This document shows positions 50,600 through 60,236 of a DNA stretch of 64,000 bases, in pieces. The DNA is taken from NCBI RefSeq assembly GCF_002532045.1, contig NZ_NWTG01000020.1, positions 62,001 to 126,000 of the forward strand, written 5' to 3'. The first letter of the stretch is position 1. The number at the start of each line of letters is the position of its first letter. Made by a program: the position numbers and the translations under genes. This DNA is from Bradyrhizobium sp. C9 (GTDB taxonomy: Bacteria > Pseudomonadota > Alphaproteobacteria > Rhizobiales > Xanthobacteraceae). The notes beneath the pieces are model-generated. The model was given only the letters and a program-made list of their open reading frames with translations, made no database searches and was not told the DNA's origin.

Positions 50600-51229
50600 T
50601 TACGCGCTCTGTCCCGGCGGCAGCACGACCACGGTCGCGCCCGGCTTGACGTGCTGGTAGAGGTCGATGACGTCTGCGTTGTTCATGCGGATGCAGCCCG
50701 ACGAGATCGCCTGCCCGATATATTCGGGCTGGTTGGTGCCGTGGATGCGGTACAGCGTGTCCTTGTTGCCCTGGTAGAGATAGATGCCGCGGGCACCGAG
50801 CGGATTGGCCGGTCCGCCGGCGACACGCGCCGGATACGGCCCGAGCCGCTCCTGGATGTCCTTGGTCGGAACCCAGTCCGGCCATTCGGCGAGACGGCCG
50901 ACCGTGGCGACGCCGGAGAACGCCATGGCCTCCTCGCCGACGGCGACGCCGTAGCGGATCGCCTTGCCGCCGGGCAGCACGTAATAGAGGTAGCGCGCGT
51001 CGGTATCGACCAGGATCGAGCCCGGCTGCTCCTTGCGCGTGTAATCGACAATGTGGCGCTGGAACTGATCCGGAATCTTGGCGTCCGCATAGGGCGGATG
51101 CGCCAGCAATTGCCGGTCGCGCGGCGTCATCGCGGCATCCGTCACCGGCGACAGCGTCGCCTGCATGCAGCCGCCAAGTGCGAGCGAACCCATCAGCACC
51201 GCAGCAAGCCCCAACTTCGACACGATCAT
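50600..51229 (-). CDS. L,D-transpeptidase (YkuD domain) lipoprotein
   Basis: 209 residues, ATG 51229 after AGGGGAGA. A lipobox (LALGGC, Cys21) anchors it in the membrane. The YkuD domain has HGTNQPEYIG with His163 and the catalytic Cys179 in SSGCIRMNN. Such enzymes cross-link peptidoglycan by 3-3 bridges or attach proteins to it. All catalytic residues are present. Single gene; convergent with the Ala/Pro-rich membrane protein. Confidence 0.93.
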   Translation of the reverse strand: MIVSKLGLAAVLMGSLALGGCMQATLSPVTDAAMTPRDRQLLAHPPYADAKIPDQFQRHIVDYTRKEQPGSILVDTDARYLYYVLPGGKAIRYGVAVGEEAMAFSGVATVGRLAEWPDWVPTKDIQERLGPYPARVAGGPANPLGARGIYLYQGNKDTLYRIHGTNQPEYIGQAISSGCIRMNNADVIDLYQHVKPGATVVVLPPGQSA

Positions 51230-51405
51230 TCTCCCCTGCGTCAAGTTGTGGCACTTGCTGCCGAAATCGTGCTGAAATCGTGGCAGCCCAGACCGGAACA
51301 CGGCTGTTTGATCGGTTCCATCAGCAAGTGTGTCCTTACGGTTGCAGTCGGTTCCCGCGGACGCTAGCCTTGCGACAAAATGTCTAAAACATCGGGAGGA
51401 ATTCG

Positions 51406-51786
51406 ATGCGTTACGCTCTGCTGATCGGCGGCCTGATTGTCGCGGCAACACCGGCCCACGCCGATCCGCGCGCGGCCTATGTCACCATGGTGCTGCAAGC
51501 CTTTGCCGCCAAGGTCGAGTGCCCGGGCACCGATCTGGTCTATCAGGACCTCGTGCAGCGCGCGCAGGACATGCACCTGCCCGACGGCACCACCGAGCAG
51601 GTGCGCAAGGCGATCGCCTTCATGCATACCGGCGGCAAGATGGGCGAGAAGCAGGCCGACGACCTGATGACCGAAGTCGCGATCGCGACCCAGAGCACCG
51701 ACCTCGACCAGCGCCGCGCCGGCAGCATGACGACCTGGTGCCAGGACCAGAAGTCGCGGCTCGCGGGCTACATCAGGACCAAGTAG
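51406..51786 (+). CDS. Secreted small protein, unknown
   Basis: 126 residues; ATG 51406 with GGGAGGA six bases before it. A signal peptide (MRYALLIGGLIVAATPAHA) precedes a helical mature part with Cys near residue 39 and Cys near residue 114 that may form a disulfide (KVECPGTDLV; TTWCQDQKSR). No family recognised. Confidence 0.78.
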   Translation: MRYALLIGGLIVAATPAHADPRAAYVTMVLQAFAAKVECPGTDLVYQDLVQRAQDMHLPDGTTEQVRKAIAFMHTGGKMGEKQADDLMTEVAIATQSTDLDQRRAGSMTTWCQDQKSRLAGYIRTK

Positions 51787-51798
51787 CAAACTCCGATC

Positions 51799-52581
51799 TC
51801 AATCGAGCTCCGGCGGGGCGAACCAGTTGGTCAGCGACAAGCCGCCATCGACCACGATCGATGCGCCGGTGACGTAGCCGGAGATCTTGTGCGAGAGCAC
51901 GGCAAGCGCCATCGGCGCGAGATCGTCCGCCTGACCAAGCCGGCCGAGCGGAATGTGCCTGGCCAGCGCGGGATCGGCGACGAAGCCGCCGGCTGCGATC
52001 GCGCCAGGCACCAGCGCATTGACGCGGATGCCATAGCGGCCCCAACTCTTGGCCAGCTCCTTCACCAGCATTGCCATGCCGGCCTTCGCCGTCGAGTAAT
52101 GCGGCAGGTTGCGTGGCGTACCCGCATGCAGCGAGGTGAGCAGCAGGAACGAACCCGGCGTCTGCGCCGCGATCAGCTTGCGCGCCAGTTCACGCGACAG
52201 ATGAAAACCGGCATCGAGATTGACCGCGTGCATCTGCCGCCAGGTCTCTTCATCGACCGCCATCGCATGATCGGCCTCGCGGCGCGGCGGCGACGCGCTG
52301 TGGACGAAGTGCGTCACCTGCCCGACCGTTTGTTGTGCATGCGCCAGCAGGGCGTCGCACGCCGCACGCTGCGCAAGATCGCCGATCCAGGGCACAGCAA
52401 GTTCGGGATGTGGCGCAGCCTCGATCGCGGCCAGCACCTTGTCCTCATGCAGGTCGGCGAACACCGTGCGCACACCTTCGCCGACCAGGGCCTGCGCGAT
52501 GGCGCGTCCGATGCCGTTGCCGGCGCCGGTCACCAGGGCTGCCTCGCGCGCGGGATCGAAGGGCGATGTGAAGAGGCTCAT
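51799..52581 (-). CDS. Short-chain dehydrogenase/reductase, variant
   Basis: 260 residues, start ATG 52581. TGAGNGIGRAIA cofactor loop, HSASPP in place of the usual NNAG, LLLTSLHAG with the catalytic Ser, and YSTAKAG with Tyr/Lys. The C-terminal GASIVVDGGLSLTNWF is typical. The replaced NNAG motif suggests a modified core. The FMN reductase gene lies upstream on the same strand, 34 bases away, so co-transcription is likely. Confidence 0.88.
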   Translation of the reverse strand: MSLFTSPFDPAREAALVTGAGNGIGRAIAQALVGEGVRTVFADLHEDKVLAAIEAAPHPELAVPWIGDLAQRAACDALLAHAQQTVGQVTHFVHSASPPRREADHAMAVDEETWRQMHAVNLDAGFHLSRELARKLIAAQTPGSFLLLTSLHAGTPRNLPHYSTAKAGMAMLVKELAKSWGRYGIRVNALVPGAIAAGGFVADPALARHIPLGRLGQADDLAPMALAVLSHKISGYVTGASIVVDGGLSLTNWFAPPELD

Positions 52582-52615
52582 GATCCCGAAACTCCTGGCT
52601 GGCAGACCGGCGTTT

Positions 52616-53206
52616 TCAGTATGGCGGCGCCTTGCGCGCCCGCTGTGCCTTGGCGGCTTCGATCCACCAGGTGAAGTCGTCTGCAAAGCGTGGAAAGGCG
52701 CGTTCGAGCGACTTGCCGCCCTCGCCGATCGGCTTGCCTTCGGCCGACAGGGTCTGCGCGATCGGCCCCGCGCTGATCGTGCTCGACACCACCACCATGC
52801 CCATCTCCGACAGCGTGCCGTGCCAGGCGGTCGCGGCGCGCGCTCCGGCGAACCGCCCGGCCGAATAGCTTGCGATCGCCGCCGGACGCCAAAACCACTC
52901 CTCGAGGAAGTGATCGGTCAGGTTCTTCAGCCCGGGCTGGATGCCCCAATTGTATTCGCCGGTGACGAACAGGAATCCATCGGCGTCGCGGATCTTGCCG
53001 GCGAGCGTTTCGAGCACGGCCGGCGCCTGCCCCTTGGGATGCTCCTTGTACATCCGGTCGAGCATCGGCAGGCCGACCTCCTTGGCGTCGATCAACTCGA
53101 CATCGTCGCCGCGCCCCCGAAGGCCGTCGACGACAAACTGCGCCAGGCGGATGCCCATGCGATCCGAACGATAGGAGCCGTAGAGAACGAGAATGCGGTG
53201 GGTCAT
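52616..53206 (-). CDS. NADPH-dependent FMN reductase-family flavoprotein
   Basis: 196 residues of the flavodoxin-like NADPH:FMN/quinone reductase family: ILVLYGSYRSDRMGIRLAQF phosphate loop, LDRMYKEHPKG, FLFVTGEYNWGIQPGLKNLT and ARAATAWHGTLSEMGM. Likely reduces quinones or flavins with NAD(P)H. It precedes the SDR on the same strand. Confidence 0.9.
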   Translation of the reverse strand: MTHRILVLYGSYRSDRMGIRLAQFVVDGLRGRGDDVELIDAKEVGLPMLDRMYKEHPKGQAPAVLETLAGKIRDADGFLFVTGEYNWGIQPGLKNLTDHFLEEWFWRPAAIASYSAGRFAGARAATAWHGTLSEMGMVVVSSTISAGPIAQTLSAEGKPIGEGGKSLERAFPRFADDFTWWIEAAKAQRARKAPPY

Positions 53207-53386
53207 GATGGCGCGATCCTACCACGGCGCTGCGACAGCCGTCCCGCGACCGGCGCGCGGATGTTAACGGGCATTCCGGCGCGTTTTGCCCGCATTAAGC
53301 AATTCGTCGCAGGTCGCCCGCCGCGGCCAAAAATCGCCAGATTTGTTTTCTGGATATGTTTTTCGCTTCGAGAAGGAGAACCCGAC

Positions 53387-53641
53387 ATGCAGATCGCAAA
53401 GCTGGTTTTCGCAGGCTCGCTCGCGGTCATCGCTGCCATTGCCACGCCGGCGCTGGCGAAGAGCGCCGAGCGGCAGAAAGCCGACGAGAAAGCCGCCACC
53501 TCAACCAATTCGGCCGGCTGCCAGGCCTACCAGCAAGCCGCCGACGGCACCTGGAACCAGCTTCCCTGCGGCGAAGCGGGCACCGGCGGCGCGACCCAGC
53601 ACCGCGCCGCAACCAAGGGCGCTGAGGACGACGGGCACTGA
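53387..53641 (+). CDS. Small secreted protein, unknown
   Basis: 84 residues; ATG 53387 with AAGGAGAA upstream. A signal peptide (MQIAKLVFAGSLAVIAAIATPALA) and a short polar mature part with two Cys (GCQAYQQAADGTWNQLPCGE) that probably pair. No family recognised; its size and pattern resemble other short periplasmic proteins of rhizobia. Confidence 0.75.
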   Translation: MQIAKLVFAGSLAVIAAIATPALAKSAERQKADEKAATSTNSAGCQAYQQAADGTWNQLPCGEAGTGGATQHRAATKGAEDDGH

Positions 53642-53800
53642 TCGTCACATCGCGCCGCCGCGCGCGGCCCGGCGTCCTCGACTTTCGGACCATACGGATG
53701 TGCGGCAGCCCCGCGGCTCCCGCATCATAAACCCAAGCTTAATGCGCACCCGGTACGGTTGAGGCCTCTCCCTCTCCCGTCAAGAAATGGCGCGCATCCC

Positions 53801-55882
53801 ATGAAAATCGGTACTCTCCTGACGGCCGCGATCGTCTCCTTGTCCGCGGTCGGCGGTGGCCTGTCGGCCTATGTCGCGGTGACCAAGTACCAGACCATGG
53901 ACAAGGTTTCGACCGCGCAGAGCCGGCTCGAAATCGTCCGCGCCGTCGGTGATATCCCGCGCTACATGAACCCCGAGCGCGGCTACGCCACCAACCTGCT
54001 GCTCGCCGGCGGCACGATCGATCCGAAGCAGATCGCCGAACTCGACCGCCAGCGTCAGCTGACCGACGGCGCGCTGGCCAAGGTCAACCAGGTGCGCACC
54101 ACGCTGCCGGGATCGCTCGATGATGGCGAAGCCCTCGCGCGCGAGATCGACGCGCTGAAGGTGAAGTTTGCCGGGCTGCGCGACGCCATCGCGGCTGCCA
54201 TCTCAGGTCCGGCCGATGTCCGCCGCGCCGCCTCCGGCAAGATCGTCGCCGACAATTCCGTGTTCAACGCCGGAGTCACCACGCTGCTCGACGAGCAGGT
54301 GCGCCGCCTTGCCGGCCTCGACGGCAATGCCTATCGCCAGGCCAGCTACGCCAACGTTGCCTGGATGCTGCGCGACACCGGCGGCCTCAATGCCAGCCTG
54401 CACAAGGCGCTGGTCGGCGCCAAGCGCGTCGCGACCGATCAAGAGAAGATGGAGCTCTACCGCTCCACCGGCCGCACCGAACAGATCCTCTCGACGCTGC
54501 AGGAATTGCGCAACAATCCGGCGACGCCCGCGAATGTCATGACGGCGCTCGGCAAGATGCAGGCCGACTATGTCGAGCGCTTCGGCAAAGCGCTGAAGCT
54601 TGCCAAGGAAGGCGCAGTGACCGGCAAGTATGAAGTTGATCTCGACACCTACTATCCGGAATCGCAGGTCGGCCTCGCCGCCATCATTACCGTGCGCGAC
54701 GCATTCTACGAGAATGCCGAGCAGGTGCTAGCGAGCGCCTATTCGTCGGCGCGCTTCAGCTTCGCGATTGCACTGACCGGGCTGCTCGCGGTCATTGCCG
54801 TCAGCGCCGGCCTCATCGTCGTGGTCCGCCGCCGCATCCTCAACCCGATCGCCGCCCTCACCGGCCGGATGTCGCGCCTCGCCGCCGGCGACGTCGCCGA
54901 GACGATCCCGGGAGCCGCGCGCAACGACGAGATCGGCGCGATGGCCGCCGCCGTGCAGGTGTTCAAGGACAACAGGATTGAGGCCGATCGCCTCGCGAGC
55001 GAGAAGGAAGCCGAGAACGACGTCAAGATGCGCCGCGCCCGCGTGCTCGACGATCTGACCCGCGCCTTCGAAGCCAAGGTCACCGAGCTGGTCGGCGGAT
55101 TGTCCGCGGCGTCCTCGGTGATGGAGGACACAGCGCAATCGATGTCGGCGACCGCGGCCGCCACCAACCGCCAGGCCGCGGTCGTCGCCGCGGCGTCGGA
55201 TCAGACCTCGACCAACGTGCAGACGGTCGCGAGCGCGACCGAGGAGCTGACCTCCTCGATCTCGGAGATCGCCCGCCAGGTTGCGACCTCGACCGAGATC
55301 GCCGCGCGTGCGGTCGACCATGCAAGGCGCACCGGCGACACCGCGCGCTCGCTGGCCGAAGGCGCCCAGAAGATCGGCGACGTCGTGACGCTGATCCAGA
55401 GCATCGCGGCACAGACCAACCTGCTCGCGCTCAACGCCACCATCGAGGCGGCCCGCGCCGGCGAGGCCGGCCGCGGCTTTGCCGTCGTCGCCTCGGAAGT
55501 GAAGTCGCTGGCCGGCCAGACCGCGAAGGCGACCACGGAGATCTCCGAGCAGATCACCGCGATCCAGACCGCAAGCGACGAGACCGTGACCGCGATCCGC
55601 AGCGTCGTCGACGTCATCACCGAGATCGACCAGATCGGCACCGCGATTGCCGCCGCGATCGAGGAACAGGGATCGGCGACCAAGGAGATCTCGCGCAGCG
55701 TTCAGGAAGCCGCGCGCGGCACCCAGGAGGTCAACTCCAACATCTCCGGCGTGCAGCGCGCCGCCGACGACACCGGCGCGGCGGCAACCCAGGTGCTGGG
55801 CGCGGCCGAGCAGCTTTCGACGCAATCCAAGGACCTCGCCGGCCAGGTCAACCGCTTCCTCTCCGACGTGCGCGCGGCGTAG
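53801..55882 (+). CDS. Methyl-accepting chemotaxis protein
   Basis: 693 residues, start ATG 53801. TM1 about 4-26, a long periplasmic helical sensor region, TM2 about 317-340, HAMP (ILNPIAALTGRMSRLAAGDV), and the signalling domain with the conserved tip NATIEAARAGEAGRGFAVVA near residue 540. It binds CheA/CheW; the ligand is unknown. No C-terminal receptor-methyltransferase pentapeptide. Single gene; a family B palindrome follows the stop. Confidence 0.94.
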   Translation: MKIGTLLTAAIVSLSAVGGGLSAYVAVTKYQTMDKVSTAQSRLEIVRAVGDIPRYMNPERGYATNLLLAGGTIDPKQIAELDRQRQLTDGALAKVNQVRTTLPGSLDDGEALAREIDALKVKFAGLRDAIAAAISGPADVRRAASGKIVADNSVFNAGVTTLLDEQVRRLAGLDGNAYRQASYANVAWMLRDTGGLNASLHKALVGAKRVATDQEKMELYRSTGRTEQILSTLQELRNNPATPANVMTALGKMQADYVERFGKALKLAKEGAVTGKYEVDLDTYYPESQVGLAAIITVRDAFYENAEQVLASAYSSARFSFAIALTGLLAVIAVSAGLIVVVRRRILNPIAALTGRMSRLAAGDVAETIPGAARNDEIGAMAAAVQVFKDNRIEADRLASEKEAENDVKMRRARVLDDLTRAFEAKVTELVGGLSAASSVMEDTAQSMSATAAATNRQAAVVAAASDQTSTNVQTVASATEELTSSISEIARQVATSTEIAARAVDHARRTGDTARSLAEGAQKIGDVVTLIQSIAAQTNLLALNATIEAARAGEAGRGFAVVASEVKSLAGQTAKATTEISEQITAIQTASDETVTAIRSVVDVITEIDQIGTAIAAAIEEQGSATKEISRSVQEAARGTQEVNSNISGVQRAADDTGAAATQVLGAAEQLSTQSKDLAGQVNRFLSDVRAA

Positions 55883-55891
55883 CGTGAATCC

Positions 55892-55970
55892 GTGGAATGG
55901 GTAGAGCACAGCGAAGCCCATCAACACTCGCAGCGAAGCGATGGGTTTCGCTGTGCTCTACCCATCCTAC
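55892..55970. repeat. Family B palindrome after the chemoreceptor gene
   Basis: gtggaatgggtagagcacagcgaagcccatc and gatgggtttcgctgtgctctacccatcctac, a few bases diverged from the copies at 29582 and 32774. It is between convergent genes and may terminate both. Confidence 0.88.
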
Positions 55971-56011
55971 GTTCGTCATAATGTGATCGAAAGCTGACGT
56001 GGCTCCATGTG

Positions 56012-57175
56012 CTAGCCGCCGCGCAGGCCGAGCACGCGGCGGGCGATCGCCTGGCGATGGACCTCGCTCGGGCCTTCATACACCCGCATCAGGCGGGCCT
56101 TCTGCCAGAGCGCGTTCAGCGGCAATTCCAGCGTCACGCCGAGCGCGCCGAGGGTCTGCATGGCGTGGTCGCAGGCGTCATAGGCCATCTCGGTCGCAAA
56201 CACCTTGATCATCGAGGCCTCATGGCGGATGTCCTCGCCGCGATCGGTCTTGTCCGCGGCCTCGCGCACCATCAACCGGCAGGCATGCATGCGGGTGGAG
56301 ATGTCGGCGATCCACCACTGGATCGCCTGGCGCTCGGCGAGCTTGACGCCGAAGGTCTCGCGCTGCTTGGCGTGCTCGCACATCATGTCGAGCGCGCGCT
56401 TGGTGATCCCGACGCAGGTCGACCCCATCTCGAGCCGCCGCGTGCGCAGCCGCAGCTGCATCGGCGCGTAGCCCTTGCCGACCTCGCCCAGCACGGAGTC
56501 CTTCGGGATGCGGCAGTCCTCGAACACGATCTCATAGGTCGAGCCGCCGCCGACCATCGGGATCTCACGCTCGATGATGAAGCCCGCCGTGCCCTTCTCG
56601 ACGATGAAGGAGGTGATGCCGCCCTGGCGCTGGTCGTTGCCGACGCGCGCCATCACGATGATGAAGTCGGCGGCACGCGCATTGCTGATCCAGATCTTGC
56701 GGCCGTTCAGCACCCACTGCTCGCCCTCAAGCACCGCCCGCGTCTTCATGCCTGCGGGATCGCCGCCGGCGCCGGGCTCGGAGATCGCGATCGCCGAGGC
56801 CATCCGGCCCTCGATATAGGGCTGCAGATATTTCTTCTTCTGAGCATCGGTGCCGACCGCCTGCAGCATGCGCAGGTTCGGCGAATCCGGCGGCAGCACG
56901 AACGGCACGCAGCTGCGGCCGAGCTCTTCATGCACCGCCGCCATCGTTCGCGTCGGCAAATCGTGGCCGCCGAGATCCTCCGGCGCATCGAGGCCCCAGA
57001 GGCCGAGCTCCTTGGAGACGTCGCGCAGCCGCTTGCGCTGCTCTGCGGTGAGCTCGGCATGTTCGCTGCCGGGCAGTTTGGATTTCAGATATTGCGGCTC
57101 GAGCGGGATCAGTTCGCGATCGACGAATCTGGCGACGGTCTCGCGGATCATGGCTGTCTGTTCATCATCGCTCAT
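56012..57175 (-). CDS. Acyl-CoA dehydrogenase
   Basis: 387 residues, start ATG 57175. An FAD-dependent acyl-CoA dehydrogenase: AMASAIAISEPGAGGDPAG with flavin contacts (seen as ASAIAISEPGAGGDPAG), NGRKIWISNARAADFIIVMA, and IVFEDCRIPKDSVLGEVGKG. The C-terminal IKVFATEMAYDACDHAMQTL region matches long-chain or branched members; the catalytic base position is in the ..LRVYEGPSEVHRQAIARRVL segment. Electrons go to ETF. Substrate chain length not determined. Single gene. Confidence 0.94.
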   Translation of the reverse strand: MSDDEQTAMIRETVARFVDRELIPLEPQYLKSKLPGSEHAELTAEQRKRLRDVSKELGLWGLDAPEDLGGHDLPTRTMAAVHEELGRSCVPFVLPPDSPNLRMLQAVGTDAQKKKYLQPYIEGRMASAIAISEPGAGGDPAGMKTRAVLEGEQWVLNGRKIWISNARAADFIIVMARVGNDQRQGGITSFIVEKGTAGFIIEREIPMVGGGSTYEIVFEDCRIPKDSVLGEVGKGYAPMQLRLRTRRLEMGSTCVGITKRALDMMCEHAKQRETFGVKLAERQAIQWWIADISTRMHACRLMVREAADKTDRGEDIRHEASMIKVFATEMAYDACDHAMQTLGALGVTLELPLNALWQKARLMRVYEGPSEVHRQAIARRVLGLRGG

Positions 57176-57457
57176 CCGGGATTCCTCGCCTGTGCTGTTT
57201 CGCTTCACAAAATCAGTAGCGCATTTTTTGTCGGCAGGAATAGCGGAAACGAACGCCTACGCTCACGCTCGCGCGATGGTTTCATGGTGCGGAATTCGAT
57301 ATCCCGCGGCGCGGTCAGCGCGTGCGCAATTGCGCAGAACGCGGCAGCGCGTCGAGCAGGCGATCGCGCAGCACGAGGTGATTGGCTGCAAGAAAGCGAT
57401 CGACGATCGGTGCCCAGATCGCCGGTGCTGCCGCGGCTCCGCGCTGGTTGCAGCCTC

Positions 57458-58135
57458 CTACTCGGCAAAGCCGACGTAGCGGACGAAATCGCTGTTGGCC
57501 TCGCGGTCCGACCGCACCGCGTTGGCGGCAAAGCTGTCGTCGGGATAGCCCATCGCGACGCAGGTCATGATCACCTGGTCTTCCGGGATATTGGCGACCT
57601 CGCGCACGATGTCGGAGCGCATGATGCCCTGGCCGTTGATCACGCTGCCGAGGCCGCGATCCCAGGCCGCCAGCACGATGCCATAGCAGAGCGCGCCGAG
57701 GTCGAAATGGCAGACCGCGCCAGGATCGAGGATCCGGTCGTAGGCCAGCACCAGCGATACCGGCGCGTCGAACTGGCGGAAGCCGCGCAGCACCCAGTCC
57801 TGCCGCATCGGCTTGTCGTCGCGGGCGATCCCCATGGCCCCGAACAACTTCTTGGCAATGTCGACCTGGCGGCCGCGGTGCACGCCCTGGTACTCGCCGT
57901 GGCTGATGATATCGCGCTTGGCCTTGGCGCCGGCGATCATCTCCTCCATGTTGCGGCGCCGCACTTCCTCCAGCGGCGCCCCGGTCAGGACATGGACGTG
58001 CCAGGGCTGGGTGTTCATTGAGGACGGCGCGCGCTTGGCCACCTCGATGATCTCCTCGACGGTCGCCCGGGACACCGGCTGCTTCTTGAAGCCGCGCACG
58101 CTTTTGCGTGTCTGTACCAGCGTCTCGAATTCCAT
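57458..58135 (-). CDS. Nitroreductase-family flavoprotein
   Basis: 225 residues, start ATG 58135 (MEFETLVQTRKSVRGF). FMN-binding signatures are RKSVRGFKKQPVS, APSSMNTQPWHVHVLTG and GYPDDSFAANAVRSDRE. NAD(P)H-dependent reductase of quinones or nitro compounds. Single gene; 282 bases to the next gene downstream contain no coding frame. Confidence 0.92.
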   Translation of the reverse strand: MEFETLVQTRKSVRGFKKQPVSRATVEEIIEVAKRAPSSMNTQPWHVHVLTGAPLEEVRRRNMEEMIAGAKAKRDIISHGEYQGVHRGRQVDIAKKLFGAMGIARDDKPMRQDWVLRGFRQFDAPVSLVLAYDRILDPGAVCHFDLGALCYGIVLAAWDRGLGSVINGQGIMRSDIVREVANIPEDQVIMTCVAMGYPDDSFAANAVRSDREANSDFVRYVGFAE

Positions 58136-58284
58136 TCCGCGTTTCCCCATTTTGTTCCGCGCTGCACACGGAAATTTCTCACGGCAATCCGGGTATTTTA
58201 TAGACAAATTCGGCCGTGGGAACTTGATCGGGCCAGGAATCCGATATCCAATCCGTCCACTGGTTTGGTTTAGGGAGAACCCAG

Positions 58285-58533
58285 ATGAAGCGGATTTTCT
58301 TGGCGGCCGTGATCGCGACCTTTGCCGCCGGTTCGGCATTTGCACAGGACGCCTCCTGCGAGACGAAGGCCGTCGGCAAGGACGGCAAGCCGCTGGCCGG
58401 CGCGGCCAAGACCTCGTTCATGAAGAAGTGCACGATGGATACCTGCGAGACCAAGGCGGTGGGCTCCGACGGCAAGAAGCTCGCCGGCGCGGCCAAGAAC
58501 TCGTTTATGAAGAAGTGCCAGAGCGGCGCCTGA
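58285..58533 (+). CDS. PsiF-repeat small secreted protein
   Basis: 82 residues; ATG 58285 after AGGGAGA. A signal peptide (MKRIFLAAVIATFAAGSAFA) is followed by two tandem PsiF units, each with CETKAVGxDGKxLAGAAKxSFMKKC. The E. coli psiF gene responds to phosphate starvation; the function is unknown. The internal duplication is clear at the DNA and protein level. Confidence 0.88.
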   Translation: MKRIFLAAVIATFAAGSAFAQDASCETKAVGKDGKPLAGAAKTSFMKKCTMDTCETKAVGSDGKKLAGAAKNSFMKKCQSGA

Positions 58534-58636
58534 GCCTCTCGGCGGCGCTTAATTAGCGCCCTCAATCGGGACAGATTTCATCGGGACTCAATCGGGTCGC
58601 GCAGGGCGCGGCCCGAACCGCTGTTGATCGGCACAA

Positions 58637-58882
58637 TCAGAACGAGACGCCGACCCGGACGCCCTTGCTCCAGACCCGCCGGCAACGCTTCCGGGTGTTG
58701 CCGTGAAACATCTCGAAGCGCTCGGGCAACTGGACCGGCTTGGAGAATTCCAGGCAGGCCCCTCCGGCGGAATAATCCACCAGCCGGCATTCGATCAGGG
58801 GCGCCTTCGGTTCGAGCTGGAGTTTGACCACGCTGGATACGCATCCTGACGGACGAACACGCGCAAATCGTCGGGGATGCAT
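58637..58882 (-). CDS. Short PilZ-domain protein (c-di-GMP type)
   Basis: 81 residues, start ATG 58882 after AGAGG. PilZ pattern: RRFARVRPSG at the N-terminus (RxxxR) and VDYSAGGACLEFSKP (D/NxSxxG), then FEMFHGNTRKRCRRVWSKGV. A minimal PilZ that may bind cyclic di-GMP. Single gene. Confidence 0.8.
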   Translation of the reverse strand: MHPRRFARVRPSGCVSSVVKLQLEPKAPLIECRLVDYSAGGACLEFSKPVQLPERFEMFHGNTRKRCRRVWSKGVRVGVSF

Positions 58883-58952
58883 CAGGCGGCCTCTGGTGGA
58901 ATCGTACCCACAGATTCGCAACCGCCCGTTAACATTCCGTTCAGGCGAATTG

Positions 58953-59924
58953 TTACGATTCGTGTCTGCCGCCGGCCGGATCGGCGGGCGCGACGCCGGC
59001 ACGGCGCGAGGCCGCCAGCGTCTCCGATGGCGCTTCCCCGAACTGCGACCGGTAGCTCCGCGAAAAATCGCTGAGGTGCCAGAACCCGTAGGCCAGCGCA
59101 CAGGCCTTGACGCTCGGCGCCCCGGCAAGCAGTTGCTGGCGCACCAGCCAGAGCCGGCGCAGCCGCAGATAGCGATGCAGGCTGATGCCCCGATAGCGCT
59201 GGATCGCATCATGCAACGTGCGCACCGACACGCCGATCTGCCTGGCGAGCTCGCCGCTGTAGATCGGGTGAGCGACGTCGCCGGCCAGGATGGCGCGCGC
59301 GTCGTTGAAGACCTTGAACTGGCGCGTCGTATTGGCCCGCATCGCCCACTTGGCCGGCACGATCTCGGCGAACGCATTGTCGACCGCAGCGAGCAGCGTC
59401 TCCTTGATCGACGCGCCCGTGGCAAACTCCGCGATCGTGACCTGATCCGACGTGACGAGCAGAACCTGCCTCACCACCTCGCGCAGCCGATCCTGCGCAC
59501 GTTGAGAGATCTCGTGAATGCTGAAATGGAGTCCGGGACTCGGCCAGCCACGGTCGACAATCTCTGGCGTGAACATCATCGAGACATATTGGCGGGGCGT
59601 CTCCTCCACCGAGGTGTAGAACGCGCCGCCGCCGCCGAGCACGATCACCGCACGATCGCGTTCGACGCCGTTGAACCGCATCGGAACGCCGTCATCCATC
59701 GTGAAGCCGACCGCGGTGGTATGCCGCGCGAGCTGCGCGTCGACGATCCGCGGGAACGACTGCGTGTAGTTGAGCTCGCATCCCGGCAAACTCAGGATGA
59801 TCTGCTCGGCCGAAATCTTCCGCGCGAGTGGCGTGAAATCAACATCCAGATCCCGGATCGAACTCCGGAATGCATCGACATCGTCAAAACGAAAGACTCT
59901 CGGCACCAGCAATGGCGCCGTCAA
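58953..59924 (-). CDS. AraC-family transcriptional regulator
   Basis: 323 residues. TTG start at 59924 with AGGAG seven bases before it. The N-terminal part is a ligand domain (FSIHEISQRAQDRLREVV) and the C-terminal AraC DNA-binding domain is LARQIGVSVRTLHDAIQRYR followed by LAYGFWHLSDFSRSYRSQFG and EAPSETL. Target unknown. Divergent from the DUF2336 gene across 312 bases. Confidence 0.9.
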   Translation of the reverse strand: MTAPLLVPRVFRFDDVDAFRSSIRDLDVDFTPLARKISAEQIILSLPGCELNYTQSFPRIVDAQLARHTTAVGFTMDDGVPMRFNGVERDRAVIVLGGGGAFYTSVEETPRQYVSMMFTPEIVDRGWPSPGLHFSIHEISQRAQDRLREVVRQVLLVTSDQVTIAEFATGASIKETLLAAVDNAFAEIVPAKWAMRANTTRQFKVFNDARAILAGDVAHPIYSGELARQIGVSVRTLHDAIQRYRGISLHRYLRLRRLWLVRQQLLAGAPSVKACALAYGFWHLSDFSRSYRSQFGEAPSETLAASRRAGVAPADPAGGRHES

Positions 59925-60236
59925 ATGACCGCTCCTGTGAAATGATCTCTAAAATCGGCGCGCGGCGCCGCGCACGGCGCGCCGGCCGCATTGATAAATT
60001 GCATGCACAAAATTCGAATCGTCCAATGAACTCAATTCAGAAAAAATGCGGTCCGCTCGTCGAACCCGACAATCTGGCAAAATAGCGCTGCTGCCGAATT
60101 TCGATAGTGTTTGCCGGGATATCCACCGTTGGGATCAACCTCCACATCGATTTCTATACCCCTATTAAAGATTCGGGGAGCACATTGGCATCGGGAACGA
60201 TGATGTTCCCCGTCGCGGAACATTTTAGGGACCGCA
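59925..60236. other. 312-base divergent intergenic region
   Basis: Between the AraC gene and the DUF2336 gene. An inverted repeat gggaac...gttccc (60193-60210) lies 30 bases before the DUF2336 start, and the strip is AT-richer than its surroundings. No gene or consensus promoter identified. Confidence 0.45.

Noticed and set aside
57315..57457. Possible C-terminal gene piece downstream of the nitroreductase (minus strand, ..DRLLDALPRSAQ..)
   Set aside because: Only the tail of a frame that otherwise shadows the nitroreductase; no start of its own.
56009..58021. 670-residue plus-strand frame
   Set aside because: It is the antisense of the acyl-CoA dehydrogenase and nitroreductase genes, both of which have full motif sets.
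58200..58240. EcfG promoter for the PsiF gene (GGAAC near 58217)
   Set aside because: The spacer leads to CCGA or TCCG, not CGTT.
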